From an uncultured Campylobacterales bacterium (GTDB taxonomy: Bacteria > Campylobacterota > Campylobacteria > Campylobacterales > Arcobacteraceae), in the NCBI GenBank assembly GCA_947503785.1, contig CANNFB010000001.1, positions 186,001-250,000 on the forward strand: a stretch of 64,000 bases of DNA, read 5' to 3'. Numbering within the stretch: the stretch's first letter is position 1; each line of letters starts with the position of its first letter. The translations under genes were made by a program, and so were the position numbers. The notes under the pieces are model-generated. The model was not told the origin of the DNA and ran no database searches. It worked only from the letters and a program-made list of their open reading frames with translations. Below, piece after piece: positions 1 to 9,676 of the stretch.

Positions 1-1429
<1,429 letters not shown>

Positions 1430-1467
1430 ATTAAAAATAAACAAATAAATATATTTGTTTTGTTTAG

Positions 1468-1503
1468 AAAAGGTAAGACTTATAAGTCTTGCCTTTTTTT
1501 ATT
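1468..1503 (+). terminator. Rho-independent terminator after icd
   Basis: GGTAAGACT at 1472-1480 pairs with AGTCTTGCC at 1485-1493 (one G-U pair) around a TATA loop, followed at once by seven T. It lies 40 bp after the icd stop and before the mdh promoter region. Confidence 0.9.
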
Positions 1504-1577
1504 TAGAATCAATATGATTTAATTATATTAAATTTAAAATTGATATAATTAAATTATATAATCATTAAGGACACATT

Positions 1578-2522
1578 TTGGTAAATAAAAAAGTTGGTAT
1601 AGTAGGAGTTGGTAATGTTGGCTCAACATTAGCTTATGCCTTAGCAAATAAAGGTATCTGTTCAACTATAGTTTTAAAAGATATTAGAGAAAATATTGTA
1701 CAAGCTATGGCTTTAGATATCTCACAAGCTGCAAATGCTGCAAAATCACATACATTAGTAACTGCTGCTAGTACAGGAAGTGATTTAAAAGGCTGTGATG
1801 TCATTGTTGTAACTGCTGGAATTCCAAGAAAACCAGGTATGAGTAGAGATGATTTACTTCTTACAAATGCAAAAATTATGAAAAGCGTAATTACGGATAT
1901 AAAAGAGAATGCTCCGGATGCTATAATCATCATAGTTTCAAATCCTTTAGATGCAATGGTTTATTCTGCTTTAAAAAGCTCTGGTTTTAAAAGAAATCAA
2001 GTAATTGGAATGGCAGGTATTTTGGATTCTGCAAGAATGTCTCACTTTATACTAGAAAAGTTAGGATATGGAGCAGGACAAATAGAATCATCTGTTATGG
2101 GTGGACATGGTGATGATATGGTACCACTTCCTAATTATTCAACAGTTGCAGGAGTTCCATTAAGTGAGTTATTATCAAATGAAGAGATTCAAGATATAGT
2201 AACTAAGACACGAAATGGTGGTTTACAAATTGTAAAATTACTTGAAATCGGTTCTGCATATTATGCACCCGCTCACGCAACTTCATTAATGGTTGAAGCA
2301 ATACTTCATAATCAAAAGAAAATATATCCATGTGCAGTACTTCTACAAGGAGAATATGGGTATAAAGATATTGTAGGTGGAGTTCCCGTAATGTTAGGAA
2401 GTAATGGTATTGAAAAAGTGATTGAATTAAATTTAAGTAAAGAACAAAAAGCTCAATTTAAAAAATCAGTAAGTTCAGTGCAGGAATTAGTAGATACATT
2501 AGAATCAAAATTTTTCAATTAA
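1578..2522 (+). CDS. mdh: Malate dehydrogenase (LDH/MDH superfamily)
   Basis: Interconverts malate and oxaloacetate with NAD, the TCA step that pairs with icd next door. The 314 residues show the Rossmann motif GVGNVG at 10-15, an Asp at 35 ending the second strand (NAD preference), the mobile loop GIPRKPGMSRDDL at 81-93 carrying the substrate-binding arginines, SNPLDAMVY near 121, Arg153, and the catalytic His177 in GGHGDDMV. The start is TTG, chosen because TAAGGA lies 7 nt upstream and no ATG fits the conserved N-terminus. It has its own upstream AT-rich region after the icd terminator; the next gene follows after 26 bp and is probably cotranscribed. Confidence 0.96.
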   Translation: MVNKKVGIVGVGNVGSTLAYALANKGICSTIVLKDIRENIVQAMALDISQAANAAKSHTLVTAASTGSDLKGCDVIVVTAGIPRKPGMSRDDLLLTNAKIMKSVITDIKENAPDAIIIIVSNPLDAMVYSALKSSGFKRNQVIGMAGILDSARMSHFILEKLGYGAGQIESSVMGGHGDDMVPLPNYSTVAGVPLSELLSNEEIQDIVTKTRNGGLQIVKLLEIGSAYYAPAHATSLMVEAILHNQKKIYPCAVLLQGEYGYKDIVGGVPVMLGSNGIEKVIELNLSKEQKAQFKKSVSSVQELVDTLESKFFN

Positions 2523-2548
2523 GAATTAAATATAATAAAGGAATAAAA

Positions 2549-2827
2549 ATGAAACAAACTTTTGAAGTAGAAAATGTAAAATGTGGTGGATGTGCTAATA
2601 CTTTAATTACATCATTAAAAGGTGAATTTGGAGAAGTTTTAGTGGATTTAGATGTGCACCCACGAAAAATAACATTAGACATAGAAGATGAAAAGAAAGA
2701 AGTATTAAAATTAAAATTAAGAGCCTTAGGATACCCTTTATCTACAGATGAACTATCTGGTTTACAAAAAGCTACAACAACAGCTAAAAGCTTTGTATCA
2801 TGTGCTATAGGAAAAATGAACTCTTAA
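2549..2827 (+). CDS. Small heavy-metal-associated (HMA-like) domain protein
   Basis: A 92-residue cytosolic protein. The first 70 residues look like a ferredoxin-fold HMA domain: a beta strand ending in VKCGGCAN (a CxxC metal-binding loop at residues 12-15), then a helix and strands. The usual copper chaperone loop is MxCxxC; here Met is replaced by Val, so metal specificity is open. The C-terminal tail (about 75-92) has one more Cys and no recognised motif. It sits 26 bp after mdh with its own AAAGGA ribosome site, which suggests cotranscription. No P-type ATPase is adjacent, so a copper-trafficking role is inference only. Confidence 0.7.
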   Translation: MKQTFEVENVKCGGCANTLITSLKGEFGEVLVDLDVHPRKITLDIEDEKKEVLKLKLRALGYPLSTDELSGLQKATTTAKSFVSCAIGKMNS

Positions 2828-2891
2828 TTATTTTATTACACAATTAATAAACTTTTATATTATAAACTATTTTTAATATAAAGGATTATTA

Positions 2892-3146
2892 ATGAAACTA
2901 TTAACATTTATTACAGCTATCTTAATTACAATTTTTGCACTTTTTATAAGTTTACAAACTTCAAGTACTATTGGAGATATTTTAATAACACCCCTTTCAT
3001 TTATTGCAACTTTATTAGAACAAAATTTTTCGTATTTACCCTATGCAGTTCATGCATTACTAATTTTTACAATGGGAATTTTTTACCTATTGTTATTCTT
3101 CTTCTCTTCAAGATTTTTAATGAAAAAACTTTCAAATAAGATATAA
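2892..3146 (+). CDS. Small two-helix membrane protein, unknown
   Basis: I do not recognise this 84-residue protein. It has two strongly hydrophobic helices, about 3-25 and 53-76, separated by a short polar loop, and a basic C-terminus (MKKLSNKI) that should face the cytoplasm. AAAGGATTATTA lies just before the ATG. Size and topology recall LapA-type or other small inner-membrane proteins, but no diagnostic motif is visible. It is encoded 64 bp after the HMA-like gene on the same strand. Confidence 0.6.
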   Translation: MKLLTFITAILITIFALFISLQTSSTIGDILITPLSFIATLLEQNFSYLPYAVHALLIFTMGIFYLLLFFFSSRFLMKKLSNKI

Positions 3147-3247
3147 TTACTAAACCAAAATAGTGATTGTCAGGTTTTGTCGTGTAATTTCGTAACCAAC
3201 AAGCTTAAAAAAATCGTACTATTCATTTATTAATACAAAGGAATATT

Positions 3248-3502
3248 ATGAGTATAAAAGACTTAAGAATTAAAAAAAGTTTATCTCAAGAACAATTAGC
3301 AAATCTTACAAATCTAAGTTCTAGGACTATTCAAAGAATTGAAAAAGAAAATAAAGCAAGTTGTGAATCATTAACAGCTTTAGCAAAAGTCTTTGAAATG
3401 GAAGTTTCTCAACTTGAAAATATTATGAATGAAAATAAAAGTAATAAGATTGAAATAGAAGAAAAGAAAGAAAGCTATCTTTCCTTTTTTTCATTTTTAT
3501 AA
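3248..3502 (+). CDS. XRE-family helix-turn-helix regulator, short
   Basis: Residues 1-57 form a Cro/C1-type DNA-binding domain: MSIKDLRIKKSLSQEQLANL, then the recognition segment LSSRTIQRIEKE, and helices 4-5 to about residue 57. The remaining 27 residues are acidic and lysine-rich and end in hydrophobic SYLSFFSFL. Related short XRE proteins often carry a two-helix membrane segment after the HTH, so the abrupt hydrophobic end may be a remnant; this is inference. The start has AAAGGAAT upstream. It is monocistronic, with a convergent terminator directly after it. Confidence 0.8.
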   Translation: MSIKDLRIKKSLSQEQLANLTNLSSRTIQRIEKENKASCESLTALAKVFEMEVSQLENIMNENKSNKIEIEEKKESYLSFFSFL

Positions 3503-3524
3503 AAGATTTATTGAATATAAGAGA

Positions 3525-3554
3525 TTAAAATAGAGAGAAAGCACTCTATTTTAA
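3525..3554. terminator. Bidirectional terminator between convergent genes
   Basis: TTAAAATAGAG (3525-3535) and CTCTATTTTAA (3544-3554) form a perfect 11-bp stem with an 8-nt loop, with A/T runs on both sides. It overlaps the 3' end of the minus-strand gene ending at 3546. Confidence 0.75.
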
Positions 3555-4127
3555 AAAAGACAATAAATCTGAGATATATTGTCTTGATTCTTCTTCTGTA
3601 ATACCAAACTCTAAAGCACCTTTTTTCACTTCTAATTCTTGAACTTTTACAATTGTGTTATCATCTTGAATTTTAAATATAAAATACTTAGTTTGAGTAT
3701 CGTCATTAATATTTAGTAGTTTAGTAAAACTTCCACTTGTATCATTTATCATAGGTAGTATAGAATTTACATTTAATTCTTCTAGTTTTCCGTTTACTGC
3801 TAGTTTTTTAATAAACCATGGAGTTTTTGAAATATTTGCAACTAAAACTATATCTTTTCTATTTGTAATTTTCAAAGGTTCAACTAACGATAGTGCATCA
3901 TGATTTAACACAACAATATATTTTCTATTAGCATTTTTAAATAAATTGTCTTTTTTCATATATCCACCAACACCAATTACTTCAAAATGACTTGGAAATA
4001 AAGATGTATTTAATTTAATATTCTTATCAATTTTTGCATCATTTGTTGGTTGTTCTGGTGCAGTTAAATATACCAATAAACCAAAACCTATGATTGCTAA
4101 AAAAACTATTTTTAAAATATTTGCCAT
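3546..4127 (-). CDS. Membrane-anchored protein of unknown function
   Basis: 193 residues with one N-terminal hydrophobic segment (about 4-22) and no clear signal-peptidase site, so it is probably anchored to the inner membrane with the rest in the periplasm. The body alternates short strands and turns (FEVIGVGGYMKK, KYIVVLNHDALSLVEPLKI, KYFIFKIQDDNTIVKVQELE) and is probably a small alpha/beta domain; no enzymatic motif or cysteine is seen. SKTPWFIKKLAVNGKLEELN resembles a thioredoxin-fold helix without the Cys pair, which is weak evidence. It lies 33 bp downstream of the MnmC-like gene on the same strand and may be cotranscribed with it. Confidence 0.6.
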   Translation of the reverse strand: MANILKIVFLAIIGFGLLVYLTAPEQPTNDAKIDKNIKLNTSLFPSHFEVIGVGGYMKKDNLFKNANRKYIVVLNHDALSLVEPLKITNRKDIVLVANISKTPWFIKKLAVNGKLEELNVNSILPMINDTSGSFTKLLNINDDTQTKYFIFKIQDDNTIVKVQELEVKKGALEFGITEEESRQYISDLLSFLK

Positions 4128-4160
4128 TATTTGTATTCCTATTATTTTAATTATTTCTAA

Positions 4161-5345
4161 TTATTGATTTTTATTTTTTTGTTTCTTTGCCCATCTTTTA
4201 AATAAGCGATATGTTGAAATAGTATCTTCAATTTTTTTATTATTTATTATATTTTCTACTAATTCATTTGCTAAATAAGGAGATAAAACAAATCCTCTAC
4301 CACCCACACCATTAAGTACATAAAGGTTTTCTATTTTTTCTAACATCTCTTCTTTTATATGAGTTCCATTTACTAAATGAGGAAACTTATCAAAACTTCT
4401 TTTTGAGTCAATTAGTGTTCCTATCATTGGGAAATAATCAGTACTTGAAGCTCTAGCTCCAATTTTAACATCTATAACATTTACATCTTCTAATTTCATA
4501 ATATCATTTGCTTTAGATATCAATTCTAGAGAGTCTTTATCTGTGATGTCTTTTGTATAACACTTAGAGCAATCCTTGTTAAGATTTGCAACTTCAACAC
4601 AATAATTACAAATATTTTTATCACAATCAAATCTATGATGTGTAGCACCTATTGAAACTTTATATAAATCTTTATTCTCCATTTTTGAAGCTTTTGAAAG
4701 TGAACACTCTTTATGGTAGTTAAATTTTACACAAGTACTTGTTGTAATATCTATTTTTTGTCCCCAAACTGCTCTAATATCAAAGTATTTTTCTTTGATT
4801 AATTTTGTATTTGCACCAGTACAAAGTATGAGTTTTTTGGCTTTTATTTCATTGTTTAAAATCCATGACTCATTTTCTTTATCTATTGAAAAGACATCAT
4901 ATCTTAACTTTTTTTTAATATCTTTTGTTAGTAATTCACAAATTTCACTAGGATTAATCCATGAGCCAATATCAAAAAAATATCCATCATCTAACTCCTT
5001 ATATTTAAAATCCATATAAGGTTTATAAGAATTAAACTTCTCTCTATCTTCATTGTTTTTAGGAATCCTACATACACCATCATTGGTAAAAGATTTACTA
5101 TTAACTTCTTTATAGAAAGTTGTAGAGAAGTTTAAAGATTTAGTTATTAAATCTTTAAACTTATTAGGTTTACCTAATAATGGAGATAAAAAAGCACCAG
5201 CAGCTCCACTTGCTCCAAAGGCTACTTTTTCATTTTTATCAATTAATAAAATAGAATCTGAATACTTAGCTAAAAAATATGCAGTAGAACTTCCTGCAAT
5301 TCCAGCACCTATAATTACATAATCATACTGTTCTAGGTTAGACAT
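4161..5345 (-). CDS. mnmC: FAD-dependent oxidoreductase, MnmC C-terminal-domain type, with a Cys-rich insertion
   Basis: Likely oxidative removal of the carboxymethyl group from cmnm5(s2)U34 in tRNA, the FAD half of MnmC; no methyltransferase half is present. The dinucleotide motif IIGAGIAGSS is at 11-20, GASGAAGAFLSPLLGK at 44-59, and the family C-terminal blocks are IGARASSTDYFPMIG (295-309) and YVLNGVGGRGFVLSP (342-356). Residues 241-262 contain five cysteines spaced C-x4-C-x2-C-x9-C-x2-C, like a zinc knuckle inside the FAD domain. The chosen start overlaps the preceding rhodanese-like gene by 8 bp, and a start five codons earlier is possible. Glycine-oxidase-like relatives are the main alternative. 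Confidence 0.8.
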   Translation of the reverse strand: MSNLEQYDYVIIGAGIAGSSTAYFLAKYSDSILLIDKNEKVAFGASGAAGAFLSPLLGKPNKFKDLITKSLNFSTTFYKEVNSKSFTNDGVCRIPKNNEDREKFNSYKPYMDFKYKELDDGYFFDIGSWINPSEICELLTKDIKKKLRYDVFSIDKENESWILNNEIKAKKLILCTGANTKLIKEKYFDIRAVWGQKIDITTSTCVKFNYHKECSLSKASKMENKDLYKVSIGATHHRFDCDKNICNYCVEVANLNKDCSKCYTKDITDKDSLELISKANDIMKLEDVNVIDVKIGARASSTDYFPMIGTLIDSKRSFDKFPHLVNGTHIKEEMLEKIENLYVLNGVGGRGFVLSPYLANELVENIINNKKIEDTISTYRLFKRWAKKQKNKNQ

Positions 5346-5664
5346 TCTTACCCATCTCATCTAACAGTTGATAATTAGGTCTCCAGTACCCTCTTCCACC
5401 TCTTAAGCTAATACATCTATAATCAGGAAATTTCTTTTTGTAATAGTCTAATCTTTCTTTTGTAGTTTTTCCAGTATCACAATAAAAAACAAAAACAGAG
5501 CCTTTTGGCATTAACTTCATCTCATAAGGATTATATGTAATTGTTTCTATTCTATCAAGTGGTTTTAATATAGTATCAATAAGAATAACTTGAATGTTAC
5601 TTTCTTCTAGTTGCTTTGAATATTTATATAATTCTTTTTGCGTCCACTCATCTTTATCAAACAT
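5338..5664 (-). CDS. Rhodanese-like domain protein
   Basis: 108 residues matching a single rhodanese domain. Strand-helix pattern VILIDTIL, then PKGSVFVFYCDTGKTT with Cys62 at the start of a CxxGxTT active-site loop, then YRCISLRGGRGYW, the typical last strand and Trp. Such proteins carry persulfide sulfur or act as sulfurtransferases. It is the first gene of a pair whose second gene, overlapping by 8 bp, is an MnmC-like tRNA wobble-uridine enzyme. A sulfur-relay role in s2U modification is therefore a reasonable inference but unproven. The GKT in the loop is not a P-loop. Confidence 0.75.
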   Translation of the reverse strand: MFDKDEWTQKELYKYSKQLEESNIQVILIDTILKPLDRIETITYNPYEMKLMPKGSVFVFYCDTGKTTKERLDYYKKKFPDYRCISLRGGRGYWRPNYQLLDEMGKNV

Positions 5665-5789
5665 TTATAATACCTATTTCTTTAAATTGATAAAATCCTA
5701 ACTAAATACATAGAAAATAAGGCTTAAACACTAAAGTATTTATATAAAATTATCAATTAACGGCTATAATTGCTATAAATATTTTAAAC

Positions 5790-5823
5790 CTTGATTGACT
5801 TAGACTCAAGTTTTGGATATAAT
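5790..5823 (+). promoter_or_regulatory. HspR operator (HAIR) overlapping a sigma-70 promoter of cbpA-hspR
   Basis: CTTGATT (5790-5796), seven bases, ACTCAAG (5804-5810): this matches the HspR inverted repeat CTTGAGT-N7-ACTCAAG at 13 of 14 positions. TTGACT at 5795-5800 and TATAAT at 5818-5823 are separated by 17 bp, so the -35 box lies inside the operator. HspR, encoded in the same operon, should repress its own synthesis by occluding polymerase and release on heat shock. Confidence 0.92.
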
Positions 5824-5867
5824 TACTTAAAATTTAACAATTATATTAAAATACTATAGGAAAAAAA

Positions 5868-6731
5868 ATGGCAAAAAGTTTATACGAGACATTAGAAGTA
5901 AGTGAAAATGCATCAAAAGATGAAATAAAAAAAGCATATAGAAAACTTGCAAGAAAATATCATCCAGATGTAAATAAAGATAAAGGCGCAGAAGAAAAAT
6001 TCAAAGAACTAAATGCAGCTTATGAAGTTTTAAGTGATGAACAAAAAAAATTACAATATGACCAACACGGTGACTCAATGTTTGGAGATCAAAACTTCCA
6101 TGATTTTGCACAAAGACAAGGGTCAAATGCTGATTTAGATGATATTTTAAGACAGATGTTTGGGCAAGGTGCTGGTGGCTTTGGAGGTGGTGGTTTCTCT
6201 CAAGGTGGATTTGGTGGCTTTAATGAACCAGATTTAGACACAAGTGCACAACTTACTATTGCCTTTGATGTTTCTGTTTTAGGTGGAAAGCAACATGTAA
6301 CTTTAAATAATGACTCATTTGATATTAAGATTCCAGAAGGAATTCAAGATGGGCAAAAGATTAGAGCAAAAGGCAAAGGTAAATCTTATCAAGGTCAAAG
6401 AGGAGATTTAATTTTAAAGATTGTAGTTGCATCTTCACCTGAATATGAAAGAGAAGATGATACTTTAATCAAAAAATTCGATATTCCTTTAAAAATTGCA
6501 TTATTTGGTGGAAAAGTTGAAATTAAAACAATTCATAAAGACATAACTTTAAAAGTTCCACAAAATACAAAACAAAATCAAAAATTTAGAGTTAAAGAAC
6601 TTGGAGTTTTAAATAGAAAAGCTGGTGTTAAAGGTGATTTATATTTAAAAGCAAATATTGTATTACCTAAAGTTGAAGATTTAGATGAAGATTTAATTGA
6701 AGTTCTAAAAGAGAAACTTCCTGAAAATTAA
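5868..6731 (+). CDS. cbpA: CbpA/DnaJ-type co-chaperone without zinc finger
   Basis: Co-chaperone of DnaK that stimulates its ATPase and delivers unfolded substrates. The J domain is residues 4-68 with HPD at 32-34. A Gly/Phe-rich linker runs 96-120 (repeated GGF), and two C-terminal substrate-binding sandwich domains follow (about 125-275). The CxxCxGxG zinc repeats of true DnaJ are absent and the length, 287, fits CbpA. Start ATG has AGGAAA upstream. It is the first gene behind a HAIR-controlled promoter and precedes hspR by 12 bp, as in Helicobacter and Campylobacter. Confidence 0.95.
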   Translation: MAKSLYETLEVSENASKDEIKKAYRKLARKYHPDVNKDKGAEEKFKELNAAYEVLSDEQKKLQYDQHGDSMFGDQNFHDFAQRQGSNADLDDILRQMFGQGAGGFGGGGFSQGGFGGFNEPDLDTSAQLTIAFDVSVLGGKQHVTLNNDSFDIKIPEGIQDGQKIRAKGKGKSYQGQRGDLILKIVVASSPEYEREDDTLIKKFDIPLKIALFGGKVEIKTIHKDITLKVPQNTKQNQKFRVKELGVLNRKAGVKGDLYLKANIVLPKVEDLDEDLIEVLKEKLPEN

Positions 6732-6743
6732 AAGGATTGATTA

Positions 6744-7136
6744 ATGGAAACAAATAGTTATATTGAACCAGTTTTTTTAATTTCTGCAGTTGCAGAAATT
6801 TTAGATATCCATCCTCAAACACTAAGACAATATGAAAGAGAAGGATTAATTACTCCTTCTAGGACAAATGGTAAAATAAGACTCTATTCTCAAAAAGATA
6901 TAGACCATATTAAATACGTTTTAACACTTACTAGAAAGCTTGGAGTTAATTTAGCAGGGGTTGATGTGATATTACAATTAAATCAAAGAATAGCTTCTTT
7001 AGAAGAAGAAATACAAACATATAAAGTAAAGATAAAAAATATAAATAATTTAGCAGTAGTTCCAGATACAAAAGCATTGGTTGTTCAACAAACTTCTTTT
7101 GATATTGTGATTATAGAAAAAAATGAAGAAGATTAA
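6744..7136 (+). CDS. hspR: HspR, MerR-family heat-shock repressor
   Basis: Represses chaperone operons by binding HAIR repeats. The 130 residues start with a MerR-type winged helix-turn-helix (ISAVAEILDIHPQTLRQYER, about 13-32, then GLITPSRTNGKIRLYSQKDI as the wing) and continue into a coiled coil (about 72-95). The QYEREGL form is typical of HspR. It follows cbpA by 12 bp with AAAGGA at the end of cbpA, so it is translated from the same mRNA and closes an autoregulatory loop with the operator at 5790. Its stop codon lies in the loop of the downstream terminator. Confidence 0.95.
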   Translation: METNSYIEPVFLISAVAEILDIHPQTLRQYEREGLITPSRTNGKIRLYSQKDIDHIKYVLTLTRKLGVNLAGVDVILQLNQRIASLEEEIQTYKVKIKNINNLAVVPDTKALVVQQTSFDIVIIEKNEED

Positions 7137-7150
7137 TTCTTCATTTTTTA
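7121..7150. terminator. Bidirectional terminator between hspR and ftsZ
   Basis: AAATGAAGAA (7121-7130) and TTCTTCATTT (7137-7146) form a perfect 10-bp stem with a 6-nt loop that contains the hspR stop codon. T runs follow on both strands, so it can end both converging transcripts. Confidence 0.85.
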
Positions 7151-7160
7151 TTTAGTAGTT

Positions 7161-8291
7161 TTATAATTGATATTGTACTACGTAGTCTCTCATTAAAGGT
7201 GGTACATCTAAATAATTATCATCAGCAGATGACATAGTATTTTGAGTTCCCTCTTCTGCATTTTCACTAGTTTCTTCATGTTCATCATTTTTAGATTCAA
7301 ATCCAGTAGCTACTATTGTAATTTTAACTTCATCTGTTTCTAGTGTAGAATCAGAAGTAGTTCCAAAGATAATCTCTGCGTTTGAATCCATTCTATCATT
7401 TATCGTTCCCATAACATCATTAATTGCAAATAATGATACCTGAGGATGAATATTAAAATGTATTAAAATACCTTTCGCACCATTTAGTGATACTTTATCA
7501 AGTAAAGGAGAATCAATAGCATCTTCTAATGCTCTTTGAGCTGCATTTTCACCCTTTGCTTTTCCAATTCCCATTAAAGCCATACCACGATGTTGCATAA
7601 TAGTTTTAACGTCAGCAAAGTCAGTATTAATATCTGAATTACCTGGATTTAAAATAACCTCAGACATTCCATTTACTGCTTGGAACAGAATATTATCAAT
7701 GATTTTAAAAGCATCTTTCATTCCAACACTTTCATCAATAATTTCTAATAATCTATCATTAGGAACTACAATAATTGAATCAGATACTTTTTTAAGTTCT
7801 TCAAGTCCTAGGTTTGCTAATCCTGCTCTTTTTTTACCTTCCCAAGTAAATGGTTTTGTAACAACAGAAACAGTTAATGCGCCAATTTCTTTTGCAGCTT
7901 TAGCAATAATTGCAGCAGCTCCAGTTCCTGTACCACCACCAAGACCAGCAGCAATAAAGATAATATCAGCACCTTTAAGAGCTGTTTTAATATCTTCATA
8001 TGATTCAACAGCAGAGTCTCTACCAATTTCTGGTTTCATTCCTGCGCCTAATCCTTTAGTAAGTTTAAGTCCAAGTTGAATTTTCTTTGGTGCTTTTGAA
8101 ATATGTAAAACTTGTAAATCAGTATTAGCTGCTATTAAATCGATTTTATGAGAACCTTCTTTAATCATGTGGTTAATCATATTACAACCACCTCCACCAA
8201 CTCCAATAACTGCAATCTTAGCTACATTATCTGATAAAACTTTATTTGGCATATCCACTTTTATATCATCCACTTTAAATAAGTTATCCAT
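7161..8291 (-). CDS. ftsZ: Cell division protein FtsZ
   Basis: Tubulin-like GTPase that forms the division ring. From the chosen ATG the protein has 376 residues: VGGGGCNMIN at 31-40, the tubulin signature GGGTGTG at 118-124, NDRLLE, and the synergy loop DINTDFADVKTIM. A variable acidic linker precedes the C-terminal peptide DVPPLMRDY, the likely FtsA-binding tail, a divergent form of the usual DIPxFLR. The ATG at 8291 shares its A with the ftsA stop (TAATG) and has GGAG 8 nt upstream. An in-frame GTG nine bases earlier has no well-placed ribosome site. Confidence 0.98.
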   Translation of the reverse strand: MDNLFKVDDIKVDMPNKVLSDNVAKIAVIGVGGGGCNMINHMIKEGSHKIDLIAANTDLQVLHISKAPKKIQLGLKLTKGLGAGMKPEIGRDSAVESYEDIKTALKGADIIFIAAGLGGGTGTGAAAIIAKAAKEIGALTVSVVTKPFTWEGKKRAGLANLGLEELKKVSDSIIVVPNDRLLEIIDESVGMKDAFKIIDNILFQAVNGMSEVILNPGNSDINTDFADVKTIMQHRGMALMGIGKAKGENAAQRALEDAIDSPLLDKVSLNGAKGILIHFNIHPQVSLFAINDVMGTINDRMDSNAEIIFGTTSDSTLETDEVKITIVATGFESKNDEHEETSENAEEGTQNTMSSADDNYLDVPPLMRDYVVQYQL

Positions 8292-9673
8292 TAAAACCAC
8301 TCCGATACTTTACTCCAGAATTTTGAAACACCTTTTTTCTTATCTTTTCGTAAAGGTGTTAAAATTGTAGGATCATCTTTTAAGTTTAAATCTTCTCTAT
8401 GATTATTAGAAGTAGATTTAGTATTAATTGAATTATTGTTTATTGCTTTCTCTTCAGCAATAGCCTGTTTTTTAACTGGTTTCATTAGTTTCTTACTTGA
8501 ATCTAATTCGTAGCTTCTATTAATTCCTAAAGAGTATACTAATAATCCAACAATTGTAGACATTTTAGGATCATCAAAACTCATATAACCATTTTCAATA
8601 TTTTTAGGATTTGATAAAGAAATAGGTATTCCATCATAAATCTTGATAGCAAGAGGTTTAATACCTTCTAAATTACTCATACCACCTGTTATAACAATTC
8701 CTGAACCAACATTATCTAAAATTCCACTTTTCTTCAACTGGTTTTTAACAAGAATTAATATCTCTTCAATTCTTGCATGAATAATTGTTTGTATATGATC
8801 CAATGCAACTTCTGAATGTAATTCTTCATCACCAATTCTAGGTATCTTAACTTTTGTTACACCTAAATCATTTGATGAAGAATAATTTTTTGTTAATGAA
8901 CCATATTCAGTTTTAATTTTTTCAGCAGCTGCTGGTGGAGTGTGAAGCATTACAGATAAGTCATTTGTTATATGGTTTGAACCAACTGGAATAAATCCAT
9001 TATAAATTAATGAGTTACCTTTGTAACATACAAATTCAGTTGTAGTTGAACCTATATTAATAACTGTTGCTCCAAACTTTTTTTGTTGTTCATCTAAAAT
9101 AGAAATTGCAGAGGCATAACCATCTAAAACAAACCTAGTAATATCAACACCAGATATTTTAAGTGCTGATTTTATATTTGTAAGAGCTGTTCTTTTTGCA
9201 GTTACTATATATACAGAAACTTCAAGTCTAGAACCATTCATGTTAAGAGGATTGTCAACATCAACAGAATCATCAACTTTGAAGAAAATAGGCACAACAT
9301 GAACTACTTCATATTCTGGAACTATTGTTGCATTATATAATGCCATTTGCATTACTTGATTAATCTCAGTTTCAGTAATTAAACCATTTGGAACATTTAC
9401 AGAACCTGAGCTTCTAATACTTTTAGTGTAACTTCCTGAAATAGAAACAACAGAAGTATCAATAACTTCTGTTGTACTTCTTTTAGCTATATTAATTGCG
9501 TCTTTAATAGCTTTAGAAGCCTCTTCTATATTTATGATTATACCTTTATTAACACCCTCACTCTTTTGTACAGCAGTACCAAGGATATTAATATTAGACT
9601 CTAAATCATGCTTTGCTATAACTGCTGTTATTGCAGATGAACCAATATCAATTGCTAAAAGAGTATTATTCAA
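8291..9673 (-). CDS. ftsA: Cell division protein FtsA
   Basis: Actin-fold ATPase that tethers FtsZ to the inner membrane. 460 residues, with the N-terminal phosphate loop LAIDIGSSAITAVIA at 5-19, SHS2 domain, second phosphate loop NIGSTTTEFV and the adenosine motif VITGGMSNLEGI. After a Ser/Asn/Lys-rich linker, the last residues GVSKFWSKVSEWF form the amphipathic membrane-targeting helix expected of FtsA. Immediately followed by ftsZ with a one-base overlap, and 3 bp behind the PpiD-like gene, so the three are one operon. Confidence 0.97.
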   Translation of the reverse strand: MNNTLLAIDIGSSAITAVIAKHDLESNINILGTAVQKSEGVNKGIIINIEEASKAIKDAINIAKRSTTEVIDTSVVSISGSYTKSIRSSGSVNVPNGLITETEINQVMQMALYNATIVPEYEVVHVVPIFFKVDDSVDVDNPLNMNGSRLEVSVYIVTAKRTALTNIKSALKISGVDITRFVLDGYASAISILDEQQKKFGATVINIGSTTTEFVCYKGNSLIYNGFIPVGSNHITNDLSVMLHTPPAAAEKIKTEYGSLTKNYSSSNDLGVTKVKIPRIGDEELHSEVALDHIQTIIHARIEEILILVKNQLKKSGILDNVGSGIVITGGMSNLEGIKPLAIKIYDGIPISLSNPKNIENGYMSFDDPKMSTIVGLLVYSLGINRSYELDSSKKLMKPVKKQAIAEEKAINNNSINTKSTSNNHREDLNLKDDPTILTPLRKDKKKGVSKFWSKVSEWF

Positions 9674-9676
9674 TTG

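Noticed and set aside
7699-8079. Plus-strand reading frame opposite ftsZ
   Set aside because: Antisense shadow of a highly conserved gene; its protein has no family features and no ribosome site.
7161-8300. GTG at 8298-8300 as the ftsZ start
   Set aside because: GGAG would lie too close to that GTG; it is ideally spaced for the ATG at 8291, which overlaps the ftsA stop as TAATG.
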